A stretch of DNA of 64,000 nucleotides from Micromonospora halophytica (GCF_900090245.1 NZ_FMDN01000007.1:186001-250000); one strand, 5' to 3'. Numbered from the stretch's first letter, positions 35,664 through 46,072 are shown. Numbers and translations are program-made. Notes: generated by a model not told the origin, from the sequence alone.

Positions 35664-35749
35664 CACAGCCAGCCATCGGCCACCGCCTCCCGGCGACCGC
35701 GACAGCCCGCAGGGGGGAGCGACGACGGCGGGAGCAGCCCCGGCCGGGC

Positions 35750-35845
35750 GAACAGCCCGGCCCACGCAGCCCGGCCCACGCGAACAGCCCGGCCCACGCA
35801 GCCCGGCCCACGCGAACAGCCAGGCCCACACAGCCCGACCCACGC
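35750..35845 (+). repeat. three-unit 32-bp tandem repeat
   Basis: Units at 35750, 35782 and 35814; the first two are identical and the third differs at three positions. Each unit holds two copies of AGCCCGGCCCACGC. It ends 20 bp before the dapB stop codon. Confidence 0.85.
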
Positions 35846-35864
35846 GAGCGGCGCCTCGGGCGGC

Positions 35865-36668
<804 letters not shown>

Positions 36669-36768
36669 TCATCCGCCGGGCCGCCCACCGTCCCACCGAC
36701 CGATCCCACCCCACCGCCGCGGTCCGGAGAGCCACGGCGGCAGGCGGGCCGGACCGGGAGGGACCGGG

Positions 36769-38184
36769 TCAGGCGGAGAAGTCCCGCTCGCCGAACGGGC
36801 CGACCACCGCGAGGGACATCGGCCGGCTGAGCAGCTCGGCGGCGAGGGTGTTGACGTCGTCGAGGCTGACGGCGTCGACCCGGGTGAGCAGCTCGTCCAC
36901 CGGCATCAGGTCGCCGTAGAGCAGCTCGCCCTTGGCCAGCCGGCTCATCCGGGAGCCGGTGTCCTCCAGCCCGAGCACGAACGAGCCCTTGCTCATCCCC
37001 TTGCCCCGGGCCAGCTCCGCCTCGGTGATCCCGTCGGCGGCCACCCGGGCCAGTTCCGCGCGGGTCAGGTTCAGCACCTCGTCCACCTTGCCCGGCGCAC
37101 AGCCGGCGTAGACGGCGAACAGGCCGCTGTCGGCGTACTGGCTGGCGTAGGAGTAGACCGAGTACGCCAGGCCGCGCTGCTCACGGATCTCCTGGAACAG
37201 CCGGCTCGACATGCCGCCACCGAGGACGTTGTTGAGCACCCCGAGGGCGAAGCGCCGGTCGTCGGTGCGGTCGATGCCGGGGCAGCCGAGGATGACGTGC
37301 GCCTGCTCGGTCTCCTTCGGCTCGACCAGGGTGGTGGCCGGCTTCGTGCGTACCGCCGGGCTGGCCGGGCGGTGCGCGGCCGGCGTCGCCGGGTCGGTGT
37401 CCAGCGGGGTGCCACGCAGGGCCTGGCGGACCAGCTTGACCACGGCGGCGTGGTCGAGGTTGCCGGCGGCGGCGACGACGATCTGCGGGGCGGTGTAACG
37501 GCTGCGGTAGTAGCCCTGGATCTGCCGCCGGGTCATCGGGGTGACCGTCTCCTCGGTGCCGGAGATCAGCCGGCCGAGGGGGTGGTCGCCGTAGACGGCG
37601 CGGGCGAAGAGGTCGTGCACCTCGTCGCCGGGCTCGTCGTCGTGCATGGCGATCTCTTCGAGGATGACGCCGCGCTCGGTCTCCACGTCGGCGGCTTCCA
37701 GCACCGAGTCGGCGACCAGGTCGCACATGACGTCGATGGCCAGCGGCAGGTCCTCGTCCAGCACGCGGGCGTAGTAGCAGGTGTACTCCTTGGTGGTGAA
37801 GGCGTTGGTCTCGCCGCCCACCGCCTCGATCTCGGAGGAGATCTCCAACGCGCTGCGCTTGTTCGTGCCCTTGAAGAGCAGGTGCTCCAGGAAGTGGGCC
37901 GCTCCGGCCTGCGGGCCGGTCTCGTCCCGGGAACCAACCGCCACCCAGATGCCGAACGAGACGCTGCGCATCGCCGGGATCGCCTCGGTCAGCACGCGCA
38001 ACCCGCTGGGCAGCACGGTACGGCGCACCGTGCCGCCGAGCGGGTCGTCACTCAACGTGCGGGTGACCGCCCGGGCCGGCGCGCCGGTACGCGGAGGCTG
38101 TGCCTCTGCGGCGTGCCGGACGGTGCCGGACGACCCCACCTCCCGTCGAGCCGCAGGGAAAGACGAACGCCGGGCCCGACTCAC
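36769..38184 (-). CDS. M16-family zinc peptidase (PepR/YmxG type)
   Basis: 471 residues. Inverse zinc motif HxxEH in AAHFLEHLLFKGT (about residues 95-107) with the distal Glu in ETERGVILEEIAMHDDEP; glycine-rich GGGMSSRLFQEIREQRGLAYSVYSY and the C-terminal M16 domain complete the fold. Starts GTG 38184. The gene follows pnp in most Gram-positives; substrates are small peptides or unknown. A strong terminator separates it from pnp, so it probably has its own promoter in the 38185-38231 gap or depends on read-through. Confidence 0.93.
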   Translation of the reverse strand: MSRARRSSFPAARREVGSSGTVRHAAEAQPPRTGAPARAVTRTLSDDPLGGTVRRTVLPSGLRVLTEAIPAMRSVSFGIWVAVGSRDETGPQAGAAHFLEHLLFKGTNKRSALEISSEIEAVGGETNAFTTKEYTCYYARVLDEDLPLAIDVMCDLVADSVLEAADVETERGVILEEIAMHDDEPGDEVHDLFARAVYGDHPLGRLISGTEETVTPMTRRQIQGYYRSRYTAPQIVVAAAGNLDHAAVVKLVRQALRGTPLDTDPATPAAHRPASPAVRTKPATTLVEPKETEQAHVILGCPGIDRTDDRRFALGVLNNVLGGGMSSRLFQEIREQRGLAYSVYSYASQYADSGLFAVYAGCAPGKVDEVLNLTRAELARVAADGITEAELARGKGMSKGSFVLGLEDTGSRMSRLAKGELLYGDLMPVDELLTRVDAVSLDDVNTLAAELLSRPMSLAVVGPFGERDFSA

Positions 38185-38231
38185 AAAGACCTGCTCTCAC
38201 TTCGACGAGGGGTGGGTGGTGCGGTGTCACG

Positions 38232-38270
38232 GACCGGCCGGGCGACGCCGTCGGCGTCGCCCGGCCGGTC
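38232..38270. terminator. strong terminator after pnp
   Basis: 18-bp perfect stem (GACCGGCCGGGCGACGCC and inverse) with loop GTC, five bases beyond the pnp stop. Confidence 0.88.
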
Positions 38271-38275
38271 ACCGA

Positions 38276-40651
38276 TCAGCTGTGCCGGGTCCGGCGACGC
38301 GGGCGCTGCTCGCCGCCCTCGCCACCCTCGCCGCCCTGGCTGCGCTCGCCACGCTCCGGGGCACGACCGCCCCGGTCGCCGCCGCGGTCGCCACGATCGC
38401 GCGGGCCCCGGTCGCCGCCGCGGCCGGCCGGACGCTCGCCACCGGCGGCCTCGCCGGCGGCCGGCGCCTCGGCACCCTCCGGGCGGACCTTGTCCAGGTA
38501 GATCTTGCCGCGGGCGTCGATGTCGGCGATCTCCACCTCAACCTTGTCGCCGACGTTGAGGAAGTCCTCGACCCTCTCCACCCGCTTGCCGTCGCCCACC
38601 TTGGAGATGTGCAGCAGACCGTCGCGGCCCGGCAGCAGCGAGATGAACGCGCCGAACGCGGCGGTCTTGACCACCGTGCCGAGGAACCGCTCGCCGGCCT
38701 TGGGCAGCGTCGGGTTCGCGATCCCGTTGATCCGGTCCACGGCCGCCTGGGCCGACGGGCCGTTGGTGGCGCCGACGTAGATCGTGCCGTCGTCCTCGAT
38801 GGAGATCTCGGCGCCGGTCTCGTCCTGGATGGCGTTGATGGTCTGCCCCTTCGGGCCGATCACCATGCCGATCTTGTCGACCGGGATCTTGACGGTGGTG
38901 ACCCGCGGCGCGTGGTCCGACATCGTGGCCGGGCCCTCGATCGCCGACTGCATCACGCCGAGGATGGTCTGCCGGGCCTCGTTGGCCTGCTGGAGCGCGG
39001 CGGCCAGCACGTCCGACGGGATGCCGTCGAGCTTGGTGTCGAGCTGGAGCGCGGTGACGAACTCCGGCGTGCCGGCGACCTTGAAGTCCATGTCACCGAA
39101 CGCGTCCTCGGCACCGAGGATGTCGGTCAGCGTCACGTACTGGGTCTTGCCGTCCACCTCGTCGGAGATGAGGCCCATGGCGATGCCGGCCACCGGGGCC
39201 TTGAGCGGCACACCGGCGGAGAGCAGCGCCAGGGTGGAGGCGCAGACCGAACCCATCGAGGTCGAGCCGTTCGAGCCGAGCGCCTCGGAGACCTGCCGGA
39301 TGGCGTACGGGAACTCCTCGCGCGCCGGCAGCACCGGGATCAGCGCCCGCTCGGCGAGCGCGCCGTGCCCGATCTCGCGCCGCTTCGGCGAGCCGACCCG
39401 GCCGGTCTCACCGGTCGAGTACGGCGGGAAGTTGTAGTTGTGCATGTAGCGCTTGGACTTCTCCGGGGAGAGGGTGTCCAGCGACTGCTCCATGCGCAGC
39501 ATGTTCAGCGTGGTGACGCCCAGGATCTGGGTCTCGCCGCGCTCGAACAGCGCCGAGCCGTGCACCCGGGGCAGCACGCCGACCTCGGCGGTCAGCGGCC
39601 GGATGTCGCGCGGGCCGCGACCGTCGATGCGGACCTGCTCGCGCAGCACCCGGTTGCGGACCTCGGACTTGGTCAGCGAGCGGAATGCGGCACTGACCTC
39701 CTTCTCGCGGCCCTCGAAGCGCGGGTTCAGCTCCTCCTGCACCCGGGCCTTGACCCGGTCCAGGGCCTCCTCACGGTCCGCCTTGCCGGCGATCTTGAGG
39801 GCCTCGGCGACGTCGGCGCGGGCCAGCTCGGCGACGGCGTCGTAGACGTCGTCCTGGTAGTCCAGGAAGACCGGGAACTCGGTGACCGGCTTGGCGGCGA
39901 CCTCGGCCAGCTCGCTCTGCGCGCGGCACAGCTCACGGATCGCCGGCTTGGCGGCCTCCAGGCCGCTGGCCACGATCTCCTCGGTCGGCGCGGTCGCGCC
40001 ACCGGCGATCAGGGCCACGGCGTTCGGCGTCGCCTCGGCCTCGACCATCATGATCGCGACGTCGCCGTCCGGCAGCGCGCGGCCGGCCACGACCATGTCG
40101 AAGGTGGCCCGGGCCAGCTCCTCCAGGGTCGGGAAGGCGACCCACTGGCCGTCGATGTGCGCCACCCGGGTCGCCCCGATCGGGCCGGAGAACGGCAGGC
40201 CGGAGAGCTTGGTCGACATCGACGCGGCGTTGATCGCCACGACGTCGTACGGGTGCTGCGGGTCGAGCGCGAGGACGGTCTCGACGACCTGGACCTCGTT
40301 GCGCAGGCCCTTGACGAACGACGGGCGCAGCGGCCGGTCGATCAGCCGGCAGGTGAGGATGGCGTCCTCGCTGGGACGACCCTCACGGCGGAAGAACGAG
40401 CCGGGGATGCGGCCCGCTGCGTACATCCGCTCCTCGACGTCGACGGTCAGCGGGAAGAAGTCGAACTGCTCCTTCGGGTGCTTACCGGCGGTGGTGGCGG
40501 AGAGGACGACCGTCTCGCCGAGCTGGGCGATGACGGAGCCGGCGGCCTGACGGGCCAGGCGGCCGGTGGAGAACGTGATCTCACGGGTGCCGAAGGACCC
40601 GTTGTCGATCACGGCGGTGCGGGATTCGGTGCCGAGGTTGGTCTCGGTCAT
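38276..40651 (-). CDS. pnp: polyribonucleotide nucleotidyltransferase (PNPase)
   Basis: 791 residues. Two RNase PH domains (first ~residues 10-140; second from ~340), the helical linker, a KH domain ([26 protein letters not shown], about 600) and an S1 domain ([32 protein letters not shown], about 660-695). A Gly/Arg/Asp-rich tail (~70 residues, [19 protein letters not shown]) is unusual and may bind RNA. Degrades RNA phosphorolytically and, in actinobacteria, also adds 3' tails. ATG 40651; AAGGAG lies 12 bases upstream. Follows rpsO, with an intervening terminator. Confidence 0.97.
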   Translation of the reverse strand: MTETNLGTESRTAVIDNGSFGTREITFSTGRLARQAAGSVIAQLGETVVLSATTAGKHPKEQFDFFPLTVDVEERMYAAGRIPGSFFRREGRPSEDAILTCRLIDRPLRPSFVKGLRNEVQVVETVLALDPQHPYDVVAINAASMSTKLSGLPFSGPIGATRVAHIDGQWVAFPTLEELARATFDMVVAGRALPDGDVAIMMVEAEATPNAVALIAGGATAPTEEIVASGLEAAKPAIRELCRAQSELAEVAAKPVTEFPVFLDYQDDVYDAVAELARADVAEALKIAGKADREEALDRVKARVQEELNPRFEGREKEVSAAFRSLTKSEVRNRVLREQVRIDGRGPRDIRPLTAEVGVLPRVHGSALFERGETQILGVTTLNMLRMEQSLDTLSPEKSKRYMHNYNFPPYSTGETGRVGSPKRREIGHGALAERALIPVLPAREEFPYAIRQVSEALGSNGSTSMGSVCASTLALLSAGVPLKAPVAGIAMGLISDEVDGKTQYVTLTDILGAEDAFGDMDFKVAGTPEFVTALQLDTKLDGIPSDVLAAALQQANEARQTILGVMQSAIEGPATMSDHAPRVTTVKIPVDKIGMVIGPKGQTINAIQDETGAEISIEDDGTIYVGATNGPSAQAAVDRINGIANPTLPKAGERFLGTVVKTAAFGAFISLLPGRDGLLHISKVGDGKRVERVEDFLNVGDKVEVEIADIDARGKIYLDKVRPEGAEAPAAGEAAGGERPAGRGGDRGPRDRGDRGGDRGGRAPERGERSQGGEGGEGGEQRPRRRTRHS

Positions 40652-40836
40652 GTGCTGTGGTGCTCCTTCGCGTCGTGGGCCCACGACACCGGAGCTGCTC
40701 AGACGGCCGGTCTTCGATCGAAGCGCCCGGGTGGCCGGCGTGATGCCGGGGTGCCCGGAGGCCACTACCGGAGACCGGTACGCTGACCGGCTCCCTGTCG
40801 GGTGGTCGCGCGGCCCTTTTCCTTCTGTAATACCGG

Positions 40837-40869
40837 GACGGGGGAGCGACCGCAGGCCACTCCCCCGTC
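40837..40869. terminator. terminator after rpsO
   Basis: GACGGGGGAG, 13-nt loop, CTCCCCCGTC, immediately past the rpsO stop; on the minus strand it is followed by an A/T-richer stretch (TATTACAGAAGG). Partial read-through into pnp is likely. Confidence 0.8.
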
Positions 40870-40872
40870 ACG

Positions 40873-41142
40873 TCATCGGCGCAGGCCGAGCCGCTCGATG
40901 AGCGACCGGTAGCGGTTGATGTCCTTCTTCTGGACGTAGTTGAGCAGCCGACGGCGACGGCCGACCAGCAGCAGCAGCCCACGGCGGCTGTGGTGGTCGT
41001 GCTTGTGCACCTTCAGGTGCTCGGTGAGCTCGGCGATCCGCTTGGTGAGGACCGCGACCTGCACCTCCGGCGAACCGGTGTCGCCCTCGGCGGTCGCGTA
41101 CTCCGCGCGGATCTTGGCCTTGGCTTCCTGGTCGAGCGCCAT
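40873..41142 (-). CDS. rpsO: 30S ribosomal protein S15
   Basis: 89 residues, full length. [72 protein letters not shown] and [13 protein letters not shown] are the standard S15 blocks binding 16S rRNA helices 20-22. ATG 41142 with AGGGAG upstream. The rpsO-pnp order is nearly universal in bacteria. Confidence 0.98.
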   Translation of the reverse strand: MALDQEAKAKIRAEYATAEGDTGSPEVQVAVLTKRIAELTEHLKVHKHDHHSRRGLLLLVGRRRRLLNYVQKKDINRYRSLIERLGLRR

Positions 41143-41250
41143 GTTCTCCCTGTTTCGTGGGTTGTTCGATGATGTCCGTCGGACCGGTCAGGGACCGGGA
41201 GACGGACCGGTTCCTCGCACCCGCGGCGTCGTGCAGGCACGCGAGGCCCC

Positions 41251-41268
41251 ACGTCGGTCAGCCGACGT
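41251..41268. terminator. hairpin between ribF and rpsO
   Basis: ACGTCGG-TCAG-CCGACGT in the 195-bp gap downstream of ribF and upstream of rpsO. It may end the truB-ribF transcript or belong to the rpsO leader. Confidence 0.45.
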
Positions 41269-41337
41269 CCCCGCCAGACTACCAGCCCACGGCGCGAGCA
41301 CCCGGTCAAGGGCGGCGACGCGGCCGTGGGAGCGTGC

Positions 41338-42267
41338 TCAACCGAGCACCCGGCGGGTCCGCTCGACGTCCTCGGCGATCTGGGCCAGCAACGGCTCGAT
41401 CGCGTCGTACTTCCGCTGTTCGCGCAGGTGGGCGACGAAGTCCAGGGCGAGCCGCTCGCCGTACAGGTCGCCGGAGAAGTCCAGCGCGTACGCCTCGACC
41501 CGGCGCTCCCGGCCGGAGAACGTCGGGTTGGTGCCGACCGACACGGCCGCCGCCAGCGGCTCCGGGTGGCCCCGGCGGATCAGCCGGGCGGCGTACACGC
41601 CGTCGGCGGGGACCGCCGTGTACCGGTGGGTCAGCAGGTTGGCGGTGGGGTAACCCAGCTCACGTCCACGCTGGTCGCCGCGGACCACCACACCCTCGAC
41701 CCGGTGCGGGCGGCCGAGGGCGGCGGCCGCCGCGGCCACGTCGCCCGCCGCGACGCAGGCGCGGATGTACGTCGAGGAGAAGACGGTGCCCGCCTCGGCG
41801 ACCAGCGGCGCCCCCTCCACGGCGAAGCCGAAGGCGCGGCCCAGCCGCTCCAGCAGGGCCACGTCACCGGCCGCCCGGTGCCCGAAGCGGAAGTTGTCCC
41901 CGACCACGACCAGCGTGGCGTGCAGGTGCTCGACCAGGATGTCGTGCACGAACGCCTCGGCGGGCAGCCGGGAGAACTCCGGGGTGAACGGCACCACGCA
42001 GAGCGCGTCGACGCCGAGCGCCTCGATCAGCTCGGCCTTGCGGGCGGGCTCGGTCAGCACCGCGGGGTGCGAGCCGGGGCGCACCACCTCGGCGGGGTGC
42101 GGGTCGAAGGTGACCACCACCGACCGTACGCCCAGCTCCCGGGCCCGGGTCACGGCGTGCCCGATGGTCGCCTGGTGCCCCTTGTGCACGCCGTCGAAGA
42201 CGCCGATGGTGACGACCGAGCGCCCCCACCCACCGGGCGCCGCGTCGTACCCCCGCCACCGCTGCAT
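41338..42267 (-). CDS. ribF: bifunctional riboflavin kinase / FAD synthetase
   Basis: 309 residues. N-terminal adenylyltransferase with VTIGVFDGVHKGHQATIGHA (HxGH motif) and VGDNFRFGHRAAGD, and TVFSSTYIRACVAAGDV. C-terminal riboflavin kinase with GRELGYPTANLLTHRYTAVPADGVYA (flavokinase PTAN motif) and VSVGTNPTFSG; LDFSGDLYGERLALDFVAHLREQRKYDAIEPL completes it. Makes FMN and FAD. ATG 42267. 49 bp after truB; the pair is conserved next to rpsO. Confidence 0.96.
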   Translation of the reverse strand: MQRWRGYDAAPGGWGRSVVTIGVFDGVHKGHQATIGHAVTRARELGVRSVVVTFDPHPAEVVRPGSHPAVLTEPARKAELIEALGVDALCVVPFTPEFSRLPAEAFVHDILVEHLHATLVVVGDNFRFGHRAAGDVALLERLGRAFGFAVEGAPLVAEAGTVFSSTYIRACVAAGDVAAAAAALGRPHRVEGVVVRGDQRGRELGYPTANLLTHRYTAVPADGVYAARLIRRGHPEPLAAAVSVGTNPTFSGRERRVEAYALDFSGDLYGERLALDFVAHLREQRKYDAIEPLLAQIAEDVERTRRVLG

Positions 42268-42316
42268 GTCTCTCCTCCCCGCCGGCCGACGACCGGCCGG
42301 CGACCACCCGTGGCTG

Positions 42317-43201
42317 TCAGGCCGGGGCGAGCACGATCTCCGCGCGGGCCCGGCCGTCCCGCTCGCTGACGATAGCGATCACGCCGCCGTCGGGTCCGAA
42401 CACGGCGTACGGTCCGGCGACGCCGGTCGCGTCGAGGGGCCCGCCGTGGGAGAGCACCTTCGCCTCGTCGGCGTTGGCGTCCCGGCGCGGGAAGTACCGG
42501 TCGGCGGCGGCGTCGAGCGGCAGGTTGACCACGTCGGGCGCGCGCTGTTCCAGCTCGTTCAGGGTGGCGGCCTCGGTGAGGGTGAAGTTCCCGACCGCGG
42601 TGCGGCGCAGCGCGGTGAGGTGCCCGCCCACCCCGAGCGCCAGACCGGCGTCGCGGGCGAGGGCCCGGATGTACGTCCCGGACGAGCAGGTCACGTCGAT
42701 GTCGACGTCCACCACGTCCGGGGTGTCCCGGCGGACGGCGAGGACGTCGAGGCGGGAGATGGTGATCCGGCGGGCGGGCAGTTCGACGCTCTCCCCCTCG
42801 CGCACCCGCTTGTACGCCCGCTGACCGTTGACCTTGATGGCGCTGACCGCGCTCGGCACCTGGTCGATCTCGCCGCGCAGCGCGGCGAACGCCTGACCGA
42901 CCGCCTCGTCGGTGAGCTGCCCGGCCGGGGTCGTGGCGATCACGTCACCCTCGGCGTCGTCGGTGACCGTGGCCTGCCCGAGCCGGACCGTCGCCGTGTA
43001 GCTCTTGCCGGCGCCGATGACGTACGTGAGCAGCCGCGTCGCGCGGCCCACCCCGATCACCAACACGCCGGTGGCCATCGGGTCGAGGGTGCCGCCGTGC
43101 CCCACCCGCCGGGTCTTCGCCAACCGGCGGATCCGCGCCACCACGTCGTGCGACGTCATGCCGCCGGGCTTGTCCACCACGATCAGACCGTCAGTGCTCA
43201 C
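42317..43201 (-). CDS. truB: tRNA pseudouridine(55) synthase TruB
   Basis: 294 residues. GLIVVDKPGGMTSHDVVARIRRL and the catalytic Asp in HGGTLDPMATGVLVIGVGRATRL (about residues 37-55), then KSYTATVRLGQATVTDDAEGD, SAIKVNGQRAYKRVREGE and CSSGTYIRALARD, all diagnostic of TruB. The C-terminal ~85 residues include a PUA-like tail. GTG 43201 is favoured; TTG 43210 is three codons upstream. Isomerises U55 in the T-loop of tRNAs. Confidence 0.96.
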   Translation of the reverse strand: MSTDGLIVVDKPGGMTSHDVVARIRRLAKTRRVGHGGTLDPMATGVLVIGVGRATRLLTYVIGAGKSYTATVRLGQATVTDDAEGDVIATTPAGQLTDEAVGQAFAALRGEIDQVPSAVSAIKVNGQRAYKRVREGESVELPARRITISRLDVLAVRRDTPDVVDVDIDVTCSSGTYIRALARDAGLALGVGGHLTALRRTAVGNFTLTEAATLNELEQRAPDVVNLPLDAAADRYFPRRDANADEAKVLSHGGPLDATGVAGPYAVFGPDGGVIAIVSERDGRARAEIVLAPA

Positions 43202-43390
43202 GACCGCCAAGCCTGCCAGACGGGGTCACGCCGGCCACCACCGCACGGGCACAATGCGGCGTGCCCCTCCTCGCCCCCCAGGAGCCCGCGTGCCCAACCC
43301 GCCTTCCCCCGAGCACCGCGCCCGGGTCGACGTGAGGGCACGGTGGCGCGGGCGGCTGCCGCGTCGCCGGCACCGCCTGGGCCCGGGTTC

Positions 43391-44707
43391 TCAGCGGACC
43401 GCGCCGACCACCACCCATCCGCCGGTGCGCAGCCGCAGCAGCAGGGCGGCCAGCCGGAGCACGACGAACAGGGTGAGCCCGGCCCAGATGCCGCCGAGCC
43501 CGAGGTCCAGCCCGTAGGCGAGCCAGATCGCCGGCAGGAAGCCGCCGAGCGCGGCCACGATGGTCAGGTTGCGCAGGTAGCGCACGTCCCCCGCGCCGAT
43601 CAGCACACCGTCGAGGGCGAACACCACTCCCGCGAGGGGCTGCATCGCCACGAACCAGGGCCAGGCGACCGTCGCCTGCTCCTGCACCTGCGGGTCGGAG
43701 CTGAACCAGGACGGCACGACGCCGGCGCCCGCGGCGATCAGCACCGCGAAGCCGACCCCGCAGACGCCGCCGAGCAGCGTGAAGCGACGCGCGAGGGCCC
43801 GCGCCCCGGCGGCGTCGCCGGCGCCGAGCGCGGCGCCGATCAGCGCCTGGGCGGCGATGGCGAGCGCGTCGAGGATCAGGGCGGTGAAGAACCAGAGTTG
43901 CAGGGCGATCTGGTGGGCGCCGACGGCGGCGGCACCGAACCGGGCCGCGACCGCGGTGGCGGAGAGGAAGCTCGCCTGGAACGCGAGGCCCCGGACCAGC
44001 AGGTCGCGGCTGAGCACCAACTGCTGGCGGATCAGTCGGGGCCGGGGTCGCAGCGACACCCGCTCGCGTACCAGCGCCGCGGCGAAGAGGCCGCCGGAGA
44101 TGGTCTGGGCGATCGCGTTGGCCACCGCCGAGCCGACCAGGCCGAGCCCGGCCGGGTAGACCAGCACCGGGCAGAGCAGCGCGGAGAGCAGGTTCGGCGC
44201 GAGCACGAAGAGCAGGGGGCGGCGGGTGTCCTGAATGCCGCGCAGCCAGCCGTTGCCGGCGGCGGCGACCAGCAGGCCGGGGGCGCCGAGCGCCGCGATC
44301 CGCAGCCACTGCGCGGCCGCGCCGGCCACGTCGCCCCCACCACCGGCGAGGGTACGCGCCAACGCCCCGCCGCCGACCTGCATGCCGAGCGCCACCAGCA
44401 CGCCGACCGCGAGGGCGAGCCAGGACGCCTGGACGCCCTCGGCCACCGCCGCCGCCCGGTCGCCGGAGCCGAAGCGCCGGGCCGCCCGGCCGGTGATCCC
44501 GTACGCCAGCACGGTGCCGAGCCACGCGGTCAGTGTCATGACGGTGCCGCCGACCGCGAGCGCGGCGAGCGGCATCCGGCCGAGGTGCCCGACCACGGCC
44601 GTGTCGACAAGCACGTAGAGCGGTTCGGCGGCGAGCACGACCAGGGCGGGCAGGGCGAGGGCGGCGATTCGGCGCGGGGGCGCCGTCGCGGTGGCGGACT
44701 GGCTCAT
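43391..44707 (-). CDS. MATE-family efflux transporter (DinF-like)
   Basis: 438 residues with twelve predicted membrane helices. PPRRIAALALPALVVLAAEPLYVLVDTAVVGHLG is the hallmark MATE opening; GIQDTRRPLLFVLAPNLLSALL and LVRGLAFQASFLSATAVAARFGAAAVGAHQIALQLWFFTALILDALAIAAQALIGAALGAGD include the second-half repeat. DinF-type members lie between nrnA and truB in many actinobacteria. Drug or metabolite export coupled to Na+ or H+ is expected; substrate unknown. ATG 44707. Confidence 0.92.
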   Translation of the reverse strand: MSQSATATAPPRRIAALALPALVVLAAEPLYVLVDTAVVGHLGRMPLAALAVGGTVMTLTAWLGTVLAYGITGRAARRFGSGDRAAAVAEGVQASWLALAVGVLVALGMQVGGGALARTLAGGGGDVAGAAAQWLRIAALGAPGLLVAAAGNGWLRGIQDTRRPLLFVLAPNLLSALLCPVLVYPAGLGLVGSAVANAIAQTISGGLFAAALVRERVSLRPRPRLIRQQLVLSRDLLVRGLAFQASFLSATAVAARFGAAAVGAHQIALQLWFFTALILDALAIAAQALIGAALGAGDAAGARALARRFTLLGGVCGVGFAVLIAAGAGVVPSWFSSDPQVQEQATVAWPWFVAMQPLAGVVFALDGVLIGAGDVRYLRNLTIVAALGGFLPAIWLAYGLDLGLGGIWAGLTLFVVLRLAALLLRLRTGGWVVVGAVR

Positions 44708-44745
44708 CGCCGCCGATCCTGGCACACCCCGGTAAGGCACACAAC

Positions 44746-44764
44746 GCCCAGTTGGGCTTACATT
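44746..44764. promoter_or_regulatory. palindrome and plus-strand -10-like box upstream of the MATE gene
   Basis: GCCCA-GT-TGGGC (44746-44757) abuts TACATT (44759-44764), seven bases before an ATG on the plus strand at 44771. On the minus strand the palindrome lies 39 bp upstream of the MATE start. Possible operator for the MATE gene. Confidence 0.35.
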
Positions 44765-44861
44765 CGGCTGATGGCGGACGACCTGCGCCCCATCCTCGCG
44801 CCGCCGTACCAGTCGGCACCGCAGGGAGTGCGGCACCGGCGCCCGACGGGTGGGGCCAAGT

Positions 44862-45374
44862 TCAGGCCACGGGAAGGGATTCGCACCAGCGGTCGGCCTG
44901 CCGCCGACTGCCCAGTCGCACCACCGGCAGCGCCGGGGCGTGCGCGGCGACCGCCGCGAGGACCCGTGGGCGGGACCGCCGGGGGTAACGCGGGACGTAT
45001 CGGAGGAAGTCCAGGTCGAGCCGTTCGGGGCAGCCGTCCGGGAGGTCGGGGCGGTCGGCGGCGCGGGGATCCCAGCGGCGACGGATGACCCGGGCGAGGC
45101 AGAGCGGCCAGGGCGGGTCGACCAGGACGAGCAGGTCGGCGCGGGGCAGTCGGAGGTCGAGGGTGCCGGCGTAGTTGCCGTCCATCACCCAGTGTTGCCG
45201 GGCGGCCAACGCGGCCACCTCGGTCCGGAATTCCGCGGGGGCGGGGGCGATCCAGCCGGGACGCCAGTAGTGCCGGTCGAGGTGGATCAGCGGAAGGCCG
45301 AGCCGGCGGGCGACCACCCGCGCGAGCGTGCTCTTGCCGGCTCCGGAGTTGCCGACGATCAGGATCCTGCGCAC
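44862..45374 (-). CDS. P-loop nucleotide kinase-like protein (FlaR/adenylate-kinase-related)
   Basis: 170 residues. Walker A in ILIVGNSGAGKSTLARVVARRLGLPLIHLDRHYWRPGW (residues 4-40) and DGNYAGTLDLRLPRADLLVLVDPPWPLCLARVIRRRW resembling the lid/nucleotide region of AK-like DNA-topology-modulation (FlaR) proteins. The C-terminus has VVRLGSRRQADRWCESL. Real substrate unknown; the name is historical. ATG 45374. Stands between the MATE gene and a small ORF, possibly as a separate unit. Confidence 0.85.
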   Translation of the reverse strand: MRRILIVGNSGAGKSTLARVVARRLGLPLIHLDRHYWRPGWIAPAPAEFRTEVAALAARQHWVMDGNYAGTLDLRLPRADLLVLVDPPWPLCLARVIRRRWDPRAADRPDLPDGCPERLDLDFLRYVPRYPRRSRPRVLAAVAAHAPALPVVRLGSRRQADRWCESLPVA

Positions 45375-45576
45375 CGCCCGACCCTACTGCCCGGACAGTC
45401 CTGGTATGTGGCGCCGAGGCGCCCGGCCGGGCACGCCGGAGCAGGTGCGGTCAGGACGGCCTGCCGGGCCGGGCGAAGGCTGCCGGACGAAGGTGGGCCG
45501 AAACAGGGTGGGCCGGGCGAAGGGCGGTGACGTCGTCGACGCGGACGTCGGCGGCGTCACCGCCGGTCGGCCTGGG

Positions 45577-45666
45577 TCACTGACGGGTGTCCATCGAGGT
45601 CTGCAGGGCGCGCCGCATCTGCTCGCGCGCCTCGTCGGTGGTCTCGGTCTTGGGCTTGCCGGCCAT
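45577..45666 (-). CDS. candidate 29-residue small protein
   Basis: MAGKPKTETTDEAREQMRRALQTSMDTRQ, given here in parts as MAGKPKTETTDEA, REQMRRALQTS and MDTRQ. ATG 45666 has a GGAAGGG-type SD eight bases upstream. The composition is charged and helix-forming, unlike random translations of this GC-rich DNA. No longer frame is credible between 45375 and 46072, so this is the only candidate gene there. Conservation must be checked; function unknown. Confidence 0.55.
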   Translation of the reverse strand: MAGKPKTETTDEAREQMRRALQTSMDTRQ

Positions 45667-46072
45667 GGGAGTGTCCCTTCCAGGGTGCGGACCATCACGC
45701 GACGGCCCTACGGGCGGTCCTGCTGAGCGCCGGGTAGCGGTCCGGGGTCACCGGAGCGGCTCACCTGGCAGCGTGAGCCCGGGTCGATCGACCCTGGGGG
45801 GAGGCAGCGCCGGGTGTGGCCCCACCCCCATGACCAGCGCCGAAACGCCGGCCCGCTCCCAAATTAACGTTCACTTTCCACATGCTGCCCACTCTTCCCG
45901 TCATCTGGACACCGGGGATGACCTGCGGCGTGATCGGTATCAGCCGGACGTCGCGAAGTCCGCGCGCGCCAGCGGCACGCGACGTCGCAGGAACGCGATG
46001 GGCCCCCGGGCACCGGTCGTGGGCCGGGACGGTCAGCAGGGGGCGGTCAGGCAGGAACGGTCGGTGGGGCGG
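45667..46072. other. gene-free stretch with an AT-rich patch
   Basis: About 400 bp between the small ORF and the small membrane-protein gene. I see no protein frame or repeat. An AT-rich patch at about 45858-45880 (AAATTAACGTTCACTTTCC, containing the palindrome AACGTT) stands out from the GC-rich surroundings and could be a promoter or a DNA-binding site. It would be on the minus strand, 190-215 bp upstream of the small ORF. Confidence 0.5.

Larger units (their letters stand above)
35156..35864. other. second gene-free repeat region
   Basis: 709 bp between a GNAT gene and dapB without a convincing protein frame; long frames crossing it have repetitive, low-complexity translations. It contains three dispersed copies of a 16-bp repeat (35494-35563), inverted-repeat element copy B (35573-35663) and a three-unit 32-bp tandem repeat (35750-35845) running up to the dapB stop. 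Confidence 0.8.

Noticed and set aside
43291..43517. Plus-strand GTG frame with CAGGAG upstream between truB and the MATE gene
   Set aside because: Short, Arg/Pro-rich and mostly antisense to the MATE gene; no recognisable family.
44771..45088. Plus-strand ATG with a TACATT box seven bases upstream, opening MADDLRPILAPPYQSAPQG
   Set aside because: The promoter-like box is attractive, but after ~30 residues the frame is antisense to the P-loop kinase gene and becomes low-complexity. It might be a fragment of a lost gene.
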